64,000 nt of DNA from Levilinea saccharolytica. GTDB taxonomy: Bacteria; Chloroflexota; Anaerolineae; Anaerolineales; Anaerolineaceae. The notes beneath the pieces were generated by a model, which searched no databases, had not been told where the DNA came from, and saw only the letters and a program-made list of their open reading frames with translations. Made by a program: the position numbers and the translations under genes. Within the stretch, counting starts at the first letter, position 1, and every line of letters starts with the position of its first letter. The DNA is taken from assembly GCF_001306035.1 (NCBI RefSeq), contig NZ_LGCM01000046.1:1-64000 (forward strand). Direction: 5' to 3'. Shown one piece after another: positions 32,499 to 42,663 of this stretch.

Positions 32499-32930
32499 TT
32501 AAGCCGCGGCGCTCAGCTCTCCCAACCAGGCCAGCACGCGCGCCTCAATCTCATCCCGCACCCGCCGAAAACGCTGCAATTGGGCCTGCGCATCCCCCAC
32601 ATCCACAGCGGGATCGTCAAACGGCCAATGCAGGCGCGTGCCCACACCCGGGAAGATCGGGCATTGTTCCTCAGCGCGGCTGCACACCGTGATCAGGTAT
32701 CCAAAATGCATCTGGCCCAAATAGGTTTGCAGCGTTTTGGACGTATGGCCGCTCATGTCCAAACCGGCCTCCTCCATCACCTGCACCGTCAACGGGTGCA
32801 GCCCCTTGGGTTCCAGGCCCGCCGAATGCACCTCAAACCGGTCGCCCGCGTAATGGCGCAGCCAGGCCTCAGCCATTTGACTGCGGGCCGAATTGCCCGT
32901 ACACAAAAACAGCACCCGAATTTTCGTCAT
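32499..32930 (-). CDS. arsC: Thioredoxin-coupled arsenate reductase (LMW-phosphatase fold)
   Basis: This 143-aa protein has the P-loop FLCTGNSARSQMAE (C-x5-R, residues 8-16) and a C-x6-C redox pair in VCSRAEEQC (about 82-89), with the DDPA segment, matching pI258-type ArsC, which reduces arsenate to arsenite using three cysteines and thioredoxin. A plain low-molecular-weight phosphatase would lack the Cys pair. No ars permease or ArsR gene is adjacent; the anion permease at 50.6 kb is distant. Confidence 0.85.
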   Translation of the reverse strand: MTKIRVLFLCTGNSARSQMAEAWLRHYAGDRFEVHSAGLEPKGLHPLTVQVMEEAGLDMSGHTSKTLQTYLGQMHFGYLITVCSRAEEQCPIFPGVGTRLHWPFDDPAVDVGDAQAQLQRFRRVRDEIEARVLAWLGELSAAA

Positions 32931-33070
32931 ATCCCTCTCGCTCCCGTAGACCTAAAAGTGCCGCCAAACCGGCAGCCCGTACCTTGTTAATATACCCCGC
33001 CGCTGTTAACAGCTCGCAGCAAATAAGTTATCGTTGGGTTAACAAAGCACATCCCACCCCAGTGCCAACC

Positions 33071-33100
33071 AAAAACCGCCCATACGGGCGGTTTTAGATT
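33071..33100. terminator. Intrinsic terminator after the pyrophosphatase gene
   Basis: ACCGCCC-ATA-GGGCGGT with A-run and T-run on either side, so it can act in both directions. Its main client is the minus-strand pyrophosphatase gene. Confidence 0.8.
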
Positions 33101-33122
33101 TAATTTTTGCTTTCCAGCCCCC

Positions 33123-33734
33123 CTACGAACCGTAAGCGTCTTCGTAATCCTGCATGGCGGCTTCCACCACCTGCATGGCGCGCTTGGCGTCGTATACCTC
33201 TTCAATAAAGGTTTGGGCTTCCTTGCCCGGCACCAGTTTATACGTGCTGAAATAGTGGCGCAGACGCTCCACCAGCACTTTGGGCAGGTCGTCAATATCC
33301 TGGGCACTCTCCCAGAACAAATCATTGGCCAGCACGGCGATGATCTTATCATCCGCCTCGCCGTTATCCACCATCAGCATACCGCCCACCACGCGCACAT
33401 TCAGGATCACTTCTGATTTGGTGATGGGCCGCTCGCTGATCACGCAGATGTCCAACGGGTCGCCGTCGCCGCGTCCCGCCGCCATGGTCAACTGGCTGAC
33501 GCGGTCGCCGCAGAAAGTGCGCGGGATAAAGCCGTACAGCGTGGGCGGCTGCGAAGAGCTGCGCTGCGGACGATCCACGCGCAGATAGCCGGTGGTTTTT
33601 TCCACCTCATATTTCACCAGATCAAAGGGGGTAATTTCGATATAAGCGTGGACAATATGGGGCGGCTGGGGGCCAACCTGCAGACCGTGCCACGGGTGCG
33701 GACGCCAACGAAAGAAGGGGTTAGGAAAAGACAT
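33123..33734 (-). CDS. ppa: Inorganic pyrophosphatase, family I
   Basis: This 203-aa enzyme has the family I signature DGDPLDICV (about 92-100) and further acidic metal ligands (GEADDKI, about 125). It hydrolyses pyrophosphate to drive biosynthesis. The ATG at 33734 is preferred over 33740, because GGAGGA lies directly against the first and 8 bases from the second. The N-terminus [15 protein letters not shown] is longer than E. coli Ppa, as in eukaryote-like or Chloroflexi variants. Confidence 0.92.
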   Translation of the reverse strand: MSFPNPFFRWRPHPWHGLQVGPQPPHIVHAYIEITPFDLVKYEVEKTTGYLRVDRPQRSSSQPPTLYGFIPRTFCGDRVSQLTMAAGRGDGDPLDICVISERPITKSEVILNVRVVGGMLMVDNGEADDKIIAVLANDLFWESAQDIDDLPKVLVERLRHYFSTYKLVPGKEAQTFIEEVYDAKRAMQVVEAAMQDYEDAYGS

Positions 33735-33815
33735 GATCATTCCTCCTGTTCCATTTTACTATGAACCCGGTAAAATAAGAGCAGGTTTCACCATTTTTTG
33801 CAAACGGAGGGTTCA

Positions 33816-34079
33816 TTGAGCGACATCAGCATTTTATTAGACCTGGTCCTGGCCGCCATGGCCATCGCCATCATCTGGCGCGGCGATTTTAACATCAGCG
33901 CCAACCGGCGCCTCACCGCCGTGCGCGCGCGCATCCTGGCCAGCCTGCTGCTCATCGGCATCGCCGTCGGTTACCTGGGCGGCGCCTTCCGCACCGTCAG
34001 CACCCTCACCATGGTGGCCATTTTGATTTTGGCCTACGTCCTCTCTGAAAAAATCGAGCCGCAGGACCCGAAAAAGTAA
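33816..34079 (+). CDS. Small membrane protein, unknown function
   Basis: This 87-aa protein has three predicted membrane helices (SILLDLVLAAMAIAII, ILASLLLIGIAVGYLGGAF, LTMVAILILAYVL). It starts with a TTG at 33816, 6 bases after CGGAGG. No family was recognised. It is divergent from the pyrophosphatase gene and is followed by a terminator before gyrB. Confidence 0.6.
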   Translation: MSDISILLDLVLAAMAIAIIWRGDFNISANRRLTAVRARILASLLLIGIAVGYLGGAFRTVSTLTMVAILILAYVLSEKIEPQDPKK

Positions 34080-34136
34080 ACCACCGCACCCAGGGGGCAA
34101 AAACCTGCTCTGCATCCTTCTCCCCAACCGCGTCTG

Positions 34137-34156
34137 AAAAAGCCCGCGGGCTTTTG
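34137..34156 (+). terminator. Short terminator ahead of the gyrB promoter
   Basis: AAAAGCCCGCGGGCTTTT is a self-complementary hairpin ending in T. It separates the small membrane protein gene from the gyrB leader. Confidence 0.6.
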
Positions 34157-34157
34157 G

Positions 34158-34327
34158 TATAATGGAGCTTCAGTCCGGGGTCAAAGAAAAGGCTCTTGAA
34201 ATCCATCGGCTGATGAGGTAAAATAAATAAAACATAAGTTCTAAATTCTCGCCCCACCGGTCCCCGCGGGTCGCAGCCTGGCCTGAGTGTTCTGCCGGTG
34301 GGATTTTTATGAACCTGGGAGCCGCGC
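34158..34327 (+). promoter_or_regulatory. gyrB leader with -10 box and possible attenuator
   Basis: TATAAT at 34158-34163 starts a leader of about 155 bases. Near its end CCCACCGG (34253-34260) pairs with CCGGTGGG (34295-34302), followed by ATTTTT (34303-34308), an intrinsic terminator only 20 bases before the ATG. An internal CCCCGCGGG can fold separately. This could control gyrBA by premature termination. It is not a known riboswitch to the extent I can tell. Confidence 0.5.
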
Positions 34328-36487
34328 ATGGTGAAATACAGCGCCGATCAAATTATCGAACTCGAATTCCTGGAAGCCGTCCGGCGGCGCCCAGGCATGT
34401 ACATTGGCAACAACAACACTCACGGTCTGCACCACATCCTGCTGGAAGTGGTGGATAACGCCGTGGATGAATGCATGGCGGGCTATGCTGACCTGATCCG
34501 CGTCACCATTTTCCGCGACGGAACCGTCACCGTGGAAGATAACGGCCGCGGCATCCCCATTGATTTCAAAGCCGAATCGGGCATGAGCGCCATGACCCAG
34601 GTGCTGCTCAAGCCCCATGCGGGCGGCAAATTTGGCGGGGACGAATCGGCTTACAGCAGTTCCGGCGGCCTGCACGGCATCGGCCTGAAATGCACCAACG
34701 CCTTTTCCTCCCTGCTCCAGGTGGAATCGCGCCGCCACGGGCTGGCCTTTCGTCAGGTGTTCTCCGAAGGCGGCCTTCCGAAAACCGAAGTGGAAATTTT
34801 CGATGCCTCCGGCAAAGTCGGCGAAATTAACGCCGAAACCGCCCTGCGCCTGGACCGCAAAGAGATGGCCACCGCCCTGGAAGTCAAGGGCAAAAAAGTG
34901 CCGGTGCAGACCATCACCGGCCAGCGCAGCGGTTTCAGCCTGACCTTCCGCCCTAACCGCGCCTGGTTTGCCCGCGAAATGGATTGGCCCAATCCGGAGC
35001 AGAGCGTCCCCTGGGACGCAGAGCGCCTGGATACGCGCTTCCGCCAGATCGCTCACCTCTATCCCGGCGTGCGCATCGAATTCCACGACCAGCGCGACGT
35101 GCGCAGCGAACCGCGCGTGTACTTCTCCAAAAACGGCCTGGTAGATTACATCGCCTATCTGAACGAAGGCCTCGACCCGCTGCACAAGCCCATCCTCTTC
35201 CGCGACAAGAGCGAAATTGACACCGAAAGCGGCAAACAAACCGTGGAAATTGAGGTGGCCATCCAGTACGCCGGTGAAGAGACCCAGATTTATTCCTTCG
35301 TCAACGCCATCCCCACCCCCCTGGGCGGCACGCACGTCACCGCTTTTAAAGCCGGCCTCACCAAAGCCGTCAAACAGTTCGCCGTCTCCAAAAAACTCTT
35401 CAAGGGTGAAGAGGATGTGCGCGGGGATGACGCCCTGCTGGGCCTGACCGCCATCGTCAAAGTGACCATGACCGGCACGCCGCAGTTCCTCTCACAGACC
35501 AAAGAAAGCCTCACCAGCCCCGAAGTGCACGGTCCGGTGCTTTCGGGCACGTATAACTACATGAGCGACTATCTGGAGAAGAACATCCCCATCGGCAAGG
35601 TCATCGTCAATCAGGCCGTAGCCGCTGCCCGCGGGCGCGAAGCCGCCACCCAGGCCCGCCGGCTGGTGATCAAAAAATCGGCCATGGACGCCGGGGAATA
35701 CGTGCTGGGCAAGCTGGCCGATATCCAGCGGCGCGGCGGCAACCCCGTGGTGCCCCTGGAACACACCGCCCTCTACCTGGTGGAAGGCGACAGCGCCGGA
35801 GGCTCTTGCAAACAGGGGCGCGATTCGCGCTACCATGCCATCCTGCCCCTGCGCGGCAAGATCCCCAACGTTGAGAAGATGAACATCAACGAAATCCTCA
35901 AGAACCGCGAAATCGCCGCCATCATCGCCGCGGTGGGTTCGGGGGTGGGCGCCGACTGCGACATTTCCAGCATGCGCTACGGGCGCATCAGCGTGCTGGT
36001 GGACGCAGACGTGGACGGCAGCCACATCGCCACCCTGCTGGCCACCCTCTTCTGGCGCACCATGCGCCCGGTGATCGAGCAGGGGCGCTTCTTCGTGGCA
36101 CGCCCCCCGCTGTACCTGCTGCGCAACAGCAAGACCAAAGAAGAACGCTACGCCTATACCGAAACCGAACGGGCTGACTGCGAACAGGAATGGAAGAGCC
36201 AAAACTACACCATTCAGCGCTATAAAGGCCTGGGCGAAATGAACCCCGAACAGCTGCGTGAGACGGTATTTTTCATGCCGGGCAGCAGCGCCGAAAAAGG
36301 CCGCCGCAGCCGCGCGGCCCAGGCCGCCGAGCGGCAGCTCACCGCCGCCGATTTTTCGCAGCGCGATCTGCGCATGGTGATTGAAGACGTGCACCGCACC
36401 CGCTCACTGATTGAGCGTTTGATGGGCAGCGAAGTCGGCCCGCGCAAAGACTGGCTGATGAACGTGGATTGGAGCGAGGAAGACTAA
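34328..36487 (+). CDS. gyrB: DNA gyrase / topoisomerase IV subunit B
   Basis: This 719-aa type IIA topoisomerase ATPase subunit has RRRPGMYIG, the GHKL residues [16 protein letters not shown] and [18 protein letters not shown], the TOPRIM motifs [12 protein letters not shown] (about 487) and DADVDGSHI, and [14 protein letters not shown] near the end. It is somewhat longer than typical GyrB, with an insertion after the GHKL domain (around residue 170-200) and an unusual [15 protein letters not shown] instead of the common GGLHGVGxSVVNALS. It overlaps the next gene by one base (TAATG), so subunits are made together. Confidence 0.92.
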   Translation: MVKYSADQIIELEFLEAVRRRPGMYIGNNNTHGLHHILLEVVDNAVDECMAGYADLIRVTIFRDGTVTVEDNGRGIPIDFKAESGMSAMTQVLLKPHAGGKFGGDESAYSSSGGLHGIGLKCTNAFSSLLQVESRRHGLAFRQVFSEGGLPKTEVEIFDASGKVGEINAETALRLDRKEMATALEVKGKKVPVQTITGQRSGFSLTFRPNRAWFAREMDWPNPEQSVPWDAERLDTRFRQIAHLYPGVRIEFHDQRDVRSEPRVYFSKNGLVDYIAYLNEGLDPLHKPILFRDKSEIDTESGKQTVEIEVAIQYAGEETQIYSFVNAIPTPLGGTHVTAFKAGLTKAVKQFAVSKKLFKGEEDVRGDDALLGLTAIVKVTMTGTPQFLSQTKESLTSPEVHGPVLSGTYNYMSDYLEKNIPIGKVIVNQAVAAARGREAATQARRLVIKKSAMDAGEYVLGKLADIQRRGGNPVVPLEHTALYLVEGDSAGGSCKQGRDSRYHAILPLRGKIPNVEKMNINEILKNREIAAIIAAVGSGVGADCDISSMRYGRISVLVDADVDGSHIATLLATLFWRTMRPVIEQGRFFVARPPLYLLRNSKTKEERYAYTETERADCEQEWKSQNYTIQRYKGLGEMNPEQLRETVFFMPGSSAEKGRRSRAAQAAERQLTAADFSQRDLRMVIEDVHRTRSLIERLMGSEVGPRKDWLMNVDWSEED

Positions 36488-38985
36488 TGGCAACCCCTGC
36501 AACTGAAATCAACGGCGAAACCACGATCCAGGAACAGCCGCTGGATCATTTTATCGAAGAGGCTTACCGGCGCTATGCCGTGCTGACCATCTTAGACCGC
36601 GCCCTGCCGGATGTGCGCGACGGCCTCAAGCCCGTGCAGCGCCGCATCCTGTATGCCATGGGCGACATGAACCTGAAAAGCTCCACCCCCCACAAGAAAT
36701 CGGCGCGTGTGGTGGGTGAAGTGCTGGGCAAATACCACCCCCACGGCGACCAATCGGTCTACGATGCGATGGTGCGCATGGCCCAGGATTTCTCCATGCG
36801 CCAGCCGCTGATTGACGGCCAGGGCAACTACGGCTCGATTGACGGCGACAGCGCCGCTGCCATGCGCTACACCGAGGCCCGCCTGGCGGCACTGGGTGAA
36901 TCCATGCTCGAAGACCTGGAAAAAGACACGGTCAACTGGCGCGCCAACTTTGACGGCTCGCTGAAAGAGCCCATCGTGCTGCCCGCGCGCTTCCCCAACC
37001 TGCTGGTCAACGGCGCCTCCGGCATCGCCGTGGGCATGTCCACCAACATCCTGCCCCACAATTTAGGCGAGGTGTGCGACGCCGTCCTGCACGTGGCCAA
37101 AAACTGGAAAAAACGCGACAAAATCAGCGTGGAAGAGCTGATGAAGCTCATCCCCGGCCCCGACCTGCCCACCGGCGGCCTGCTCTACCGCTACCGCGTC
37201 AACGGCGACGAGAAAAAAGTGGATATGATCGCCCGCGCCTACGAAACCGGCAACGCCACCCTGGTGTGCCAGGCCAAGGCCGATATCCAGGATATCGGCG
37301 GCGGGAAATCCGAAATCCTCATCACCGAGCTGCCCTATCAGGTGCAGAAATCCACCATTCTGGAGCGCATCGCCGCCAGCCGCGATAAATTTGGCGGCAT
37401 CACCGATGTGCGCGACGAATCGGATTACAACGGCATGCGCGTGGTCTTTGAAGTGGCCCGCGGCGCCGACCCCCACGACGTGCTGGAAAAGCTGCTCACC
37501 CACACCCAGATGCGCAGCAGCCTGTCCTACAACGCCCTGGCCCTGGTGATGGACCCCGAAGGCAAAGCCAGCCCCCACAACCTGACCCTGCGCGATATGC
37601 TGGTGGAGTTCATCAAGCATCGTCTGGAGGTCATCACCCGCCGCTCACAATATGAGCTGGATCGGGCCGAAGCCCGCCTGCACATCCTCACCGGCCTGCT
37701 CAAGGCCCTTTCGATGATTGACGAAGTTATTGATATCATCCGCCGTTCGCAAACCACCGAATCGGCCAAGGCCAACCTGATGAAAAAGCTGGCCCTCAGC
37801 GAGATTCAGGCCCAGGCCATTTTGGATATGCCCCTGCGGCGGTTGGCCTCGCTGGAACGCAAGAAGCTGGAAGATGAACACAAAGAACTCAAGGCGCGCG
37901 TCAAGGAATTAAAGGCCATCCTGGGTTCCGAAGAGCGCCGCCTGGAAGTGGTGGGGCAGGAAACCAGCGATGTGCAGGCGCGCTTTGCCACCCCGCGCCG
38001 CACCGTGATCGTGGAAGCCGAAGAAGGTCACCAGGCGCGCGTCACCGTCTCCGATCTGGTGACGCCCACCGAAACCCAGCGGGTAATGGTGACCGCCAAC
38101 GGTGTGCAGCGCGCCAACGCCAAAGGCTACCGCGAATCCGTCACCAAAAACAAACCTTCCTCCCGCGCGGTGGAAGCCGCCCTGCTGAAGGTCGAGGTTG
38201 CGCCGGATGAACGTCTGGTGATGATCTCCAGCTTTGGCCGCCTGTGGCAGGCCAACACCGGCCGATTGCCCCTGCAAGCCTCCTTCAGCGAGATTGGCCT
38301 GGAGCGCGGCGAACGCATTGTGGGCATGGGCGCGGCCCGCGCCGGGCACAAGCTGGTTCTGCTGACCCTTTCGGGCAGCATCAAGCGCGTGGCCGTGGAA
38401 GACCTGCCCAACGGGCGCACCGAGGGCAGTTGGACCGCCATCATCGGGCTGGCCAAGGATGACGAAGTCCTCTTCGCCGGAATCGCCAGCGACTCGGCTC
38501 ACATCGTGGTGCTCACCGGCGGCAGCGACAAGACTCCCCCGCGCGCGCTGCGCTTTGAAACCGGCTCCGTGAACCCCCAGGCCACCCCCACCGCCCGCGG
38601 TGTGGCCGCCATCAAAGTGTTGGATGATCCCCTGGTGGGCGCGGTGCTCATCGAACCCAACCAGTTCAAGCAGTTTGTCTATCTGCTCAGCGAACGCGGC
38701 CACCTCAAACGCGTCAGCCTGGAAGAATTCCCCGTGCAGGGGCGCGGCGGCCAGGGCGTTCAGGTGTGGAAGACCAACCCCACCACCGGCATGTTGACCG
38801 CCCTGGCGGTGGGTAAGGCCGATGTCGATTTGGATATCCTTTCGGAAAAGGGCAAGCGTCTGCGCATCAGTGCCAAGGATGTGCCCCAGGCCACGCGCGT
38901 GACCAAAGGCTCAGATCTGGGTGCCAAATACGCGGGCGGTGAGCTCTTCCCCGGCGAAGCAGCCGAATTCCTCAGCGCCTCCTAG
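36487..38985 (+). CDS. gyrA: DNA gyrase / topoisomerase IV subunit A
   Basis: The protein is 832 aa from ATG 36487, which overlaps the gyrB stop. It has the active-site Tyr128 in [11 protein letters not shown] and the quinolone region [12 protein letters not shown], where Gln89 replaces the Ser83 of E. coli GyrA; the acidic Asp87 equivalent (Asp93) is kept. The C-terminal beta-propeller contains QGRGGQG (about 748-754), a degenerate GyrA box (QRRGGKG), favouring gyrase over topoisomerase IV. With GyrB it introduces negative supercoils. Confidence 0.92.
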   Translation: MATPATEINGETTIQEQPLDHFIEEAYRRYAVLTILDRALPDVRDGLKPVQRRILYAMGDMNLKSSTPHKKSARVVGEVLGKYHPHGDQSVYDAMVRMAQDFSMRQPLIDGQGNYGSIDGDSAAAMRYTEARLAALGESMLEDLEKDTVNWRANFDGSLKEPIVLPARFPNLLVNGASGIAVGMSTNILPHNLGEVCDAVLHVAKNWKKRDKISVEELMKLIPGPDLPTGGLLYRYRVNGDEKKVDMIARAYETGNATLVCQAKADIQDIGGGKSEILITELPYQVQKSTILERIAASRDKFGGITDVRDESDYNGMRVVFEVARGADPHDVLEKLLTHTQMRSSLSYNALALVMDPEGKASPHNLTLRDMLVEFIKHRLEVITRRSQYELDRAEARLHILTGLLKALSMIDEVIDIIRRSQTTESAKANLMKKLALSEIQAQAILDMPLRRLASLERKKLEDEHKELKARVKELKAILGSEERRLEVVGQETSDVQARFATPRRTVIVEAEEGHQARVTVSDLVTPTETQRVMVTANGVQRANAKGYRESVTKNKPSSRAVEAALLKVEVAPDERLVMISSFGRLWQANTGRLPLQASFSEIGLERGERIVGMGAARAGHKLVLLTLSGSIKRVAVEDLPNGRTEGSWTAIIGLAKDDEVLFAGIASDSAHIVVLTGGSDKTPPRALRFETGSVNPQATPTARGVAAIKVLDDPLVGAVLIEPNQFKQFVYLLSERGHLKRVSLEEFPVQGRGGQGVQVWKTNPTTGMLTALAVGKADVDLDILSEKGKRLRISAKDVPQATRVTKGSDLGAKYAGGELFPGEAAEFLSAS

Positions 38986-39003
38986 CGCCCCCTTTCCCCA
39001 TCA

Positions 39004-39031
39004 AAAAACGCCCCCGAAAGGGGGCGTTTGG
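39004..39031 (+). terminator. Terminator of the gyrBA operon
   Basis: AAAAAACGCCCCC-GAAA-GGGGGCGTTT: strong GC stem with a tetraloop, A-run on one side and short T-run on the other. Confidence 0.75.
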
Positions 39032-39089
39032 GATTAACAGTTGAACGCCTCAGCACGCCCTTCCCCAAGGGGGCCTGCCGCAACGCGGT

Positions 39090-39326
39090 CTAGATAAAAG
39101 GCAGCACCACCCTGCCCGTCAGCAGCAGGGCAAAAGAACTGAGCACACAGCACAGGATCAGCAGCATCAGCACCAGCAAAAAGCGCTGCGGAGCCGTCAT
39201 CCCCAAAAAGGTACCGCCCCCTTGGGCAGACGCGCGGCGCCGGCGCGGGCCTTCTTCCGGCGGAAGCTCCTCAGGGACTCCTTCCTCATATGAAGAAGCG
39301 GCAGAATTTCGCAAATCATCTAGCAT
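39090..39326 (-). CDS. Small single-helix membrane protein
   Basis: This 78-aa protein has an acidic, basic and proline-rich N-terminus (EELPPEEGPRRRR) and one C-terminal membrane helix (FLLVLMLLILCCVLSSFALL). Function is unknown. It follows the biotin ligase gene by 16 bases and is probably co-transcribed with it. Confidence 0.6.
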   Translation of the reverse strand: MLDDLRNSAASSYEEGVPEELPPEEGPRRRRASAQGGGTFLGMTAPQRFLLVLMLLILCCVLSSFALLLTGRVVLPFI

Positions 39327-39342
39327 GGTTGGCCTCCCAGCA

Positions 39343-40137
39343 TCAGGATCCTTCGTCCAGCGGGCGCAAATGCACGTCGCCAGCGATTACATTATAAACT
39401 TGCCCGGCCTCAGTCCGCAAGCGTAAACTGCCTTCAGCTTCCACACCCAAAAGCACACCTTCCACCGGCGGTTGATGGGGCGGGTCTACGCGCACGCGCT
39501 GGCCGCGAAAAGCCAGCCGCACCTGCCAGGCTTCCAGAAACGCTGGGCTGCCCAGGCGCGCGCGCCAGGCCGCCATGCCGCCCAGCGCCCCCCGCAGCAG
39601 TTGCCAACGCTCCACTGGCCGGCCCAAGGCCGTCTCCACACAGGTGGCCGGGAACATCACCGCCTCGGCGGGCGGCACGGCAGAGGGTGCAACATTCACG
39701 CCAACCCCCACCACCAACGCCCCCAGCCGGTCGCCGTCCCAGGCCGCCTCCACCAGGATTCCAGCGGTTTTGCGGCCGTCCAGGAGCACATCGTTGGGCC
39801 ATTTGATCTGCGGGTGCAGCCCCAGCGCCTCCAGCGCTTCGGCCAGCCCCAGCGCCGCCAGGGCCGTGAACTGCCCCAGATACGCCGTCTCGGCCGGGGT
39901 GGGGCGCAAAATCAGGCTGAAGGCCAGCGCCGCGCCGGACTGGGTCACCCAGCGGCGGTTCAGCCGCCCGCGCCCCGCGCTTTGAAAATCCGCCGCCACC
40001 AAAGCCCCATCGGGGGCGCCCTCCGCCGCCCAATCCAGGGCCAGCGTGTTGGTGGAACCCACCGCGGCATAGGCGCGCACCGCCGCAGCGGGCATATCAG
40101 GGGGAAAGCCGATCAGGGGCAGCAGGGGTTCGTCCAC
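39343..40137 (-). CDS. birA: Biotin--[acetyl-CoA-carboxylase] ligase
   Basis: The protein is 264 aa from a GTG at 40137, placed 6 bases after a TACAAT box, which suggests a leaderless mRNA; the longer upstream frame is rejected because its start would precede the promoter. It has the biotin-ligase core with VGSTNTLA, SAGRGRLNRRW (the GRGR biotin-binding loop, about 55), IKWPNDVLLDGRKTAGIL and GVGVNV, and a C-terminal SH3-like domain. The N-terminal DNA-binding domain of E. coli BirA is absent, so it is a class I ligase without repressor function. It biotinylates carrier proteins. Confidence 0.9.
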   Translation of the reverse strand: MDEPLLPLIGFPPDMPAAAVRAYAAVGSTNTLALDWAAEGAPDGALVAADFQSAGRGRLNRRWVTQSGAALAFSLILRPTPAETAYLGQFTALAALGLAEALEALGLHPQIKWPNDVLLDGRKTAGILVEAAWDGDRLGALVVGVGVNVAPSAVPPAEAVMFPATCVETALGRPVERWQLLRGALGGMAAWRARLGSPAFLEAWQVRLAFRGQRVRVDPPHQPPVEGVLLGVEAEGSLRLRTEAGQVYNVIAGDVHLRPLDEGS

Positions 40138-40143
40138 GCTATG

Positions 40144-40149
40144 ATTGTA
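40144..40149 (-). promoter_or_regulatory. -10 box of the leaderless birA transcript
   Basis: TACAAT on the minus strand, 6 bases before the GTG start of birA; no ribosome site lies between. Confidence 0.45.
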
Positions 40150-40183
40150 CCCGAAAAAAGCGCGGCCTCCGTCTGCCGGAAAA

Positions 40184-40221
40184 AACAAGGGCCAGAAGGG
40201 GGTGAATGACCCTTCTGGCCG
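40184..40221 (-). terminator. Terminator of the Hsp20 gene
   Basis: GGCCAGAAGGG and CCCTTCTGGCC form an 11-bp stem; on the minus strand CTTGTTTTTT follows. Confidence 0.75.
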
Positions 40222-40265
40222 ATGGCAAAGCTTAAGAATGGAGACTGCGCTCCTGAATACGATTG

Positions 40266-40688
40266 TTAGCGGGCGTTGACCTTAATCACCTTGGGGCGGG
40301 CCTGTTCCGCCTTGGGGATGCGCAGAGTCAGCACCCCATTTTCCAAATTCGCCTCGGCCTTGGCGGCATCCAGCGGTTCGGGCAGGCTCAGCGTGCGGTA
40401 AAAGCGGCCGCTGGGGATCTCGGAGAGCAGATAGTTGGCGTTCTCTTCACGGGCCAGCTTCAGTTCACCTTGCAGGGTGACGGCCTCGTTGACGATTTGC
40501 ACGCTCAAATCCTCCGGCCCCACACCCGGCAGCAGCGCGGTGAGCACATAGGCGTCTTCTTCGGCTTGCACACGCACGGGGAAAATCACTTCCGGGCGTT
40601 CGTTTTCGGCTTCCGCTTCCCACATACGCTGGGCCATGCGGCGCTGCGCCATGCGGCGAGTCCAAGGGTTCGTAACATACAGAGTCAT
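40266..40688 (-). CDS. Hsp20-family small heat-shock protein
   Basis: This 140-aa protein has an alpha-crystallin domain at about 38-135: FPVRVQAEEDAYVLTALLPG, the GRFYRTLSLPEPLD strand and the LENGVLTLRIPK strand, followed by a short tail with a V-x-K-V-N motif close to the I/V-x-I/V anchor. It binds unfolding proteins to prevent aggregation. GGAGGTG lies 6 bases before the ATG. Divergent from the 120-aa hypothetical gene. Confidence 0.92.
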   Translation of the reverse strand: MTLYVTNPWTRRMAQRRMAQRMWEAEAENERPEVIFPVRVQAEEDAYVLTALLPGVGPEDLSVQIVNEAVTLQGELKLAREENANYLLSEIPSGRFYRTLSLPEPLDAAKAEANLENGVLTLRIPKAEQARPKVIKVNAR

Positions 40689-40887
40689 GATTCACCTCCA
40701 AATTTTTACTGGTTGCCATCGCCCGCAGGCGATTTGTTGGTTAAGTTCTTTACGATCCTGATGATATCCCCCGCGTATTGGAAAATTGCTAACAAAAGAT
40801 TGGCGTTTTATAAGAGCCCGCAGGAAAGCAAAAGATGGGCAGCAAAAACTGTGGTATGATTCGCGCGTACGGATAAACGAGGAATGA

Positions 40888-41250
40888 ATGGACAATAAGA
40901 TCACAATTATCGAAGGCCCCACCCCCACCTTTGACGATATTCAGGACGGTTGGGCGCTGGGTTTAAACGAAGGCCCCTCCCTATATGACCTGGCTCTCAC
41001 CCGCCTGCGCACCTTTAACGGCCCGGCGTTGGTGCAGCGCTGCTACCGCAGTTGGAACCAACAGGAACCCATTTACCTGCACTTCCGCAACGACATCGGC
41101 CTGGAGGAACGCGTGCCCATCGTGGCCGCCCGCGCTGTAGACAGCGACGAAGGCCAGGTGCTGCTGCTGTGGGTTCGCCGCCGCCCGCAAGAAACCGAGT
41201 TTGAAATTGATATTGATATGGATGATGACGAAGAGGACGACCTGAGCTAA
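40888..41250 (+). CDS. Conserved hypothetical acidic protein
   Basis: This 120-aa protein has a globular part (EGPSLYDLALTRLRTFNGPA, YLHFRNDIGLEERVPIVAAR) and a strongly acidic tail (about 105-120: DIDIDMDDDEEDD). No family was recognised. The start at 40888 is supported by GAGG 7 bases upstream; ATG 40884 is out of frame. A TATGAT box lies 28 bases upstream. Confidence 0.65.
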   Translation: MDNKITIIEGPTPTFDDIQDGWALGLNEGPSLYDLALTRLRTFNGPALVQRCYRSWNQQEPIYLHFRNDIGLEERVPIVAARAVDSDEGQVLLLWVRRRPQETEFEIDIDMDDDEEDDLS

Positions 41251-41276
41251 TTCAGGGTTTCCCCCCACCGGATAGA

Positions 41277-41322
41277 ACGCCGCAGTGAACACCTTAATCT
41301 GGAGCTCTGCGGCGTATTTTTT
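41277..41322 (+). terminator. Intrinsic terminator
   Basis: ACGCCGCAG and CTGCGGCGT pair around a 21-base loop, followed by ATTTTTT. Confidence 0.75.
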
Positions 41323-41368
41323 CAAATCAGCCGACCCGACCCCCTAGACCCCCAAAAAAGGTGAAGCC

Positions 41369-42637
41369 ATGGCCCTCGATCTGAATCCCATCCGTGCTCA
41401 GTTTCCGGCCCTCAGCCGGCCCTACATCTTCCTGGACAATCCCGGCGGCACGCAGATTGCCAAAGCCAGCCTGGAGCGCATCCGCGGCTATTTGGAGAAT
41501 CACAACGCCAACCACGGCGGTGTTTTTCGCACCAGCCAGGAATCGGATGCTGTGGTGGATGCTTCGCGCCAGGCCGCGGCGGAGTTCCTGAACGCCTCAC
41601 GCCCCGAAGAGATCGTATTTGGGCCCAACATGACCTCGCTCACCTTCAACATCAGCCGCTCCCTGGGGCGCGTGTTGAAACCCGGCGACACCCTGGTGGT
41701 CACCCGCCTGGATCACGACGCCAACATCAGCCCCTGGCTGCTGATGGCTGAAGACCGCGGCCTTAAGGTGCGCTGGGTGAACTTCCACAAAGATACCGGC
41801 CTGCTGGATATGGACGACATGGCCGCCGCCCTGAACGAAAAGCCCGCCCTGGTGGCAGTGGGGTATTCCTCCAACGCCCTGGGAACCATCAACCCCATCC
41901 GCGAGATCACCGCCCTGGCTCACGCCGCCGGAGCGCTCATCTATGTGGACGCGGTGCAGTATGCCCCCCACGGCCCCATTGACGTGCAGGATCTGGGGGT
42001 GGATTTCTTGGTGTGTTCCCCCTACAAATTCTTCGGCCCTCACATGGGCGTGCTCTACGGCCGTTACGACCTGTTAGAAAGCCTGCCCGCCTACCGCGTG
42101 CGTCCTGCCCCGGCGCATGCCCCCGGCAAATTTGAGACCGGCACGGGCAATTTTGAGCACATGGCTGGGCTGCTGGGCACCTTGGAATACCTGGAATGGT
42201 TGGGCAACGCCTACGGCGAAGAACACGCCGAGCTGTACGCCAGCCGCTTCAAAGGCCGCGCCCTGGCCCTCAAACAGGCCATGAGCGCCAGCCGCGCTTA
42301 TGAATATGAGCTGAGCGCCGCCCTGCTGGATATCCTCACCCACACCCCCGGCGTGCATCTCTACGGCCCCGCCGACCCCCAGCGCCTGGAACAGCGCGTG
42401 CCGACCTTCTCCTTCACCGTGGACGGCTGGAGCCCCGAAGCCGTGGCCGCTGCCTTCGCGCAGCGTTCCATCAACCTGTGGAACGGCAATTTCTACGCCC
42501 TGGCCGTCACCACCCATTTGGGTCTGGAAGACCGCGGCGGCCTGGTGCGGGTGGGGGCAGCGCATTACAATACCCTGGATGAAATCGGGCGCTTTGGCGA
42601 GGTGTTAGCCGAACTGGCCGCCCAGCGCCCGCAGTAA
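41369..42637 (+). CDS. Class V aminotransferase, cysteine-desulfurase-like
   Basis: This 422-aa PLP enzyme has YIFLDNPGGTQIA at the start, RLDHDANISPW, VGYSSNALGTINPI, YVDAVQYAPHGPIDVQ and the Schiff-base Lys in CSPYKFFGPHMG (about 218). These features place it with the cysteine-desulfurase-like subfamily (VC1184 type) rather than with canonical NifS/IscS. The catalytic Cys loop near the C-terminus is not evident, so desulfurase activity is uncertain. It is followed after 26 bases by a second class V aminotransferase and probably shares its mRNA. Confidence 0.83.
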   Translation: MALDLNPIRAQFPALSRPYIFLDNPGGTQIAKASLERIRGYLENHNANHGGVFRTSQESDAVVDASRQAAAEFLNASRPEEIVFGPNMTSLTFNISRSLGRVLKPGDTLVVTRLDHDANISPWLLMAEDRGLKVRWVNFHKDTGLLDMDDMAAALNEKPALVAVGYSSNALGTINPIREITALAHAAGALIYVDAVQYAPHGPIDVQDLGVDFLVCSPYKFFGPHMGVLYGRYDLLESLPAYRVRPAPAHAPGKFETGTGNFEHMAGLLGTLEYLEWLGNAYGEEHAELYASRFKGRALALKQAMSASRAYEYELSAALLDILTHTPGVHLYGPADPQRLEQRVPTFSFTVDGWSPEAVAAAFAQRSINLWNGNFYALAVTTHLGLEDRGGLVRVGAAHYNTLDEIGRFGEVLAELAAQRPQ

Positions 42638-42663
42638 ACTGACTGCCAAGAAAGGAAATTCGT

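Noticed and set aside
34209-34232. Hammerhead ribozyme, because of a CTGATGAGG sequence in the gyrB leader
   Set aside because: The rest of the hammerhead core (stem II and GAAA) is missing.
34307-35335. 342-codon frame antisense to gyrB
   Set aside because: Shadow of a clearly recognised gene.
40138-40188. 17-residue N-terminal extension of birA
   Set aside because: It would start upstream of the TACAAT box; the GTG at 40137 fits the family start.
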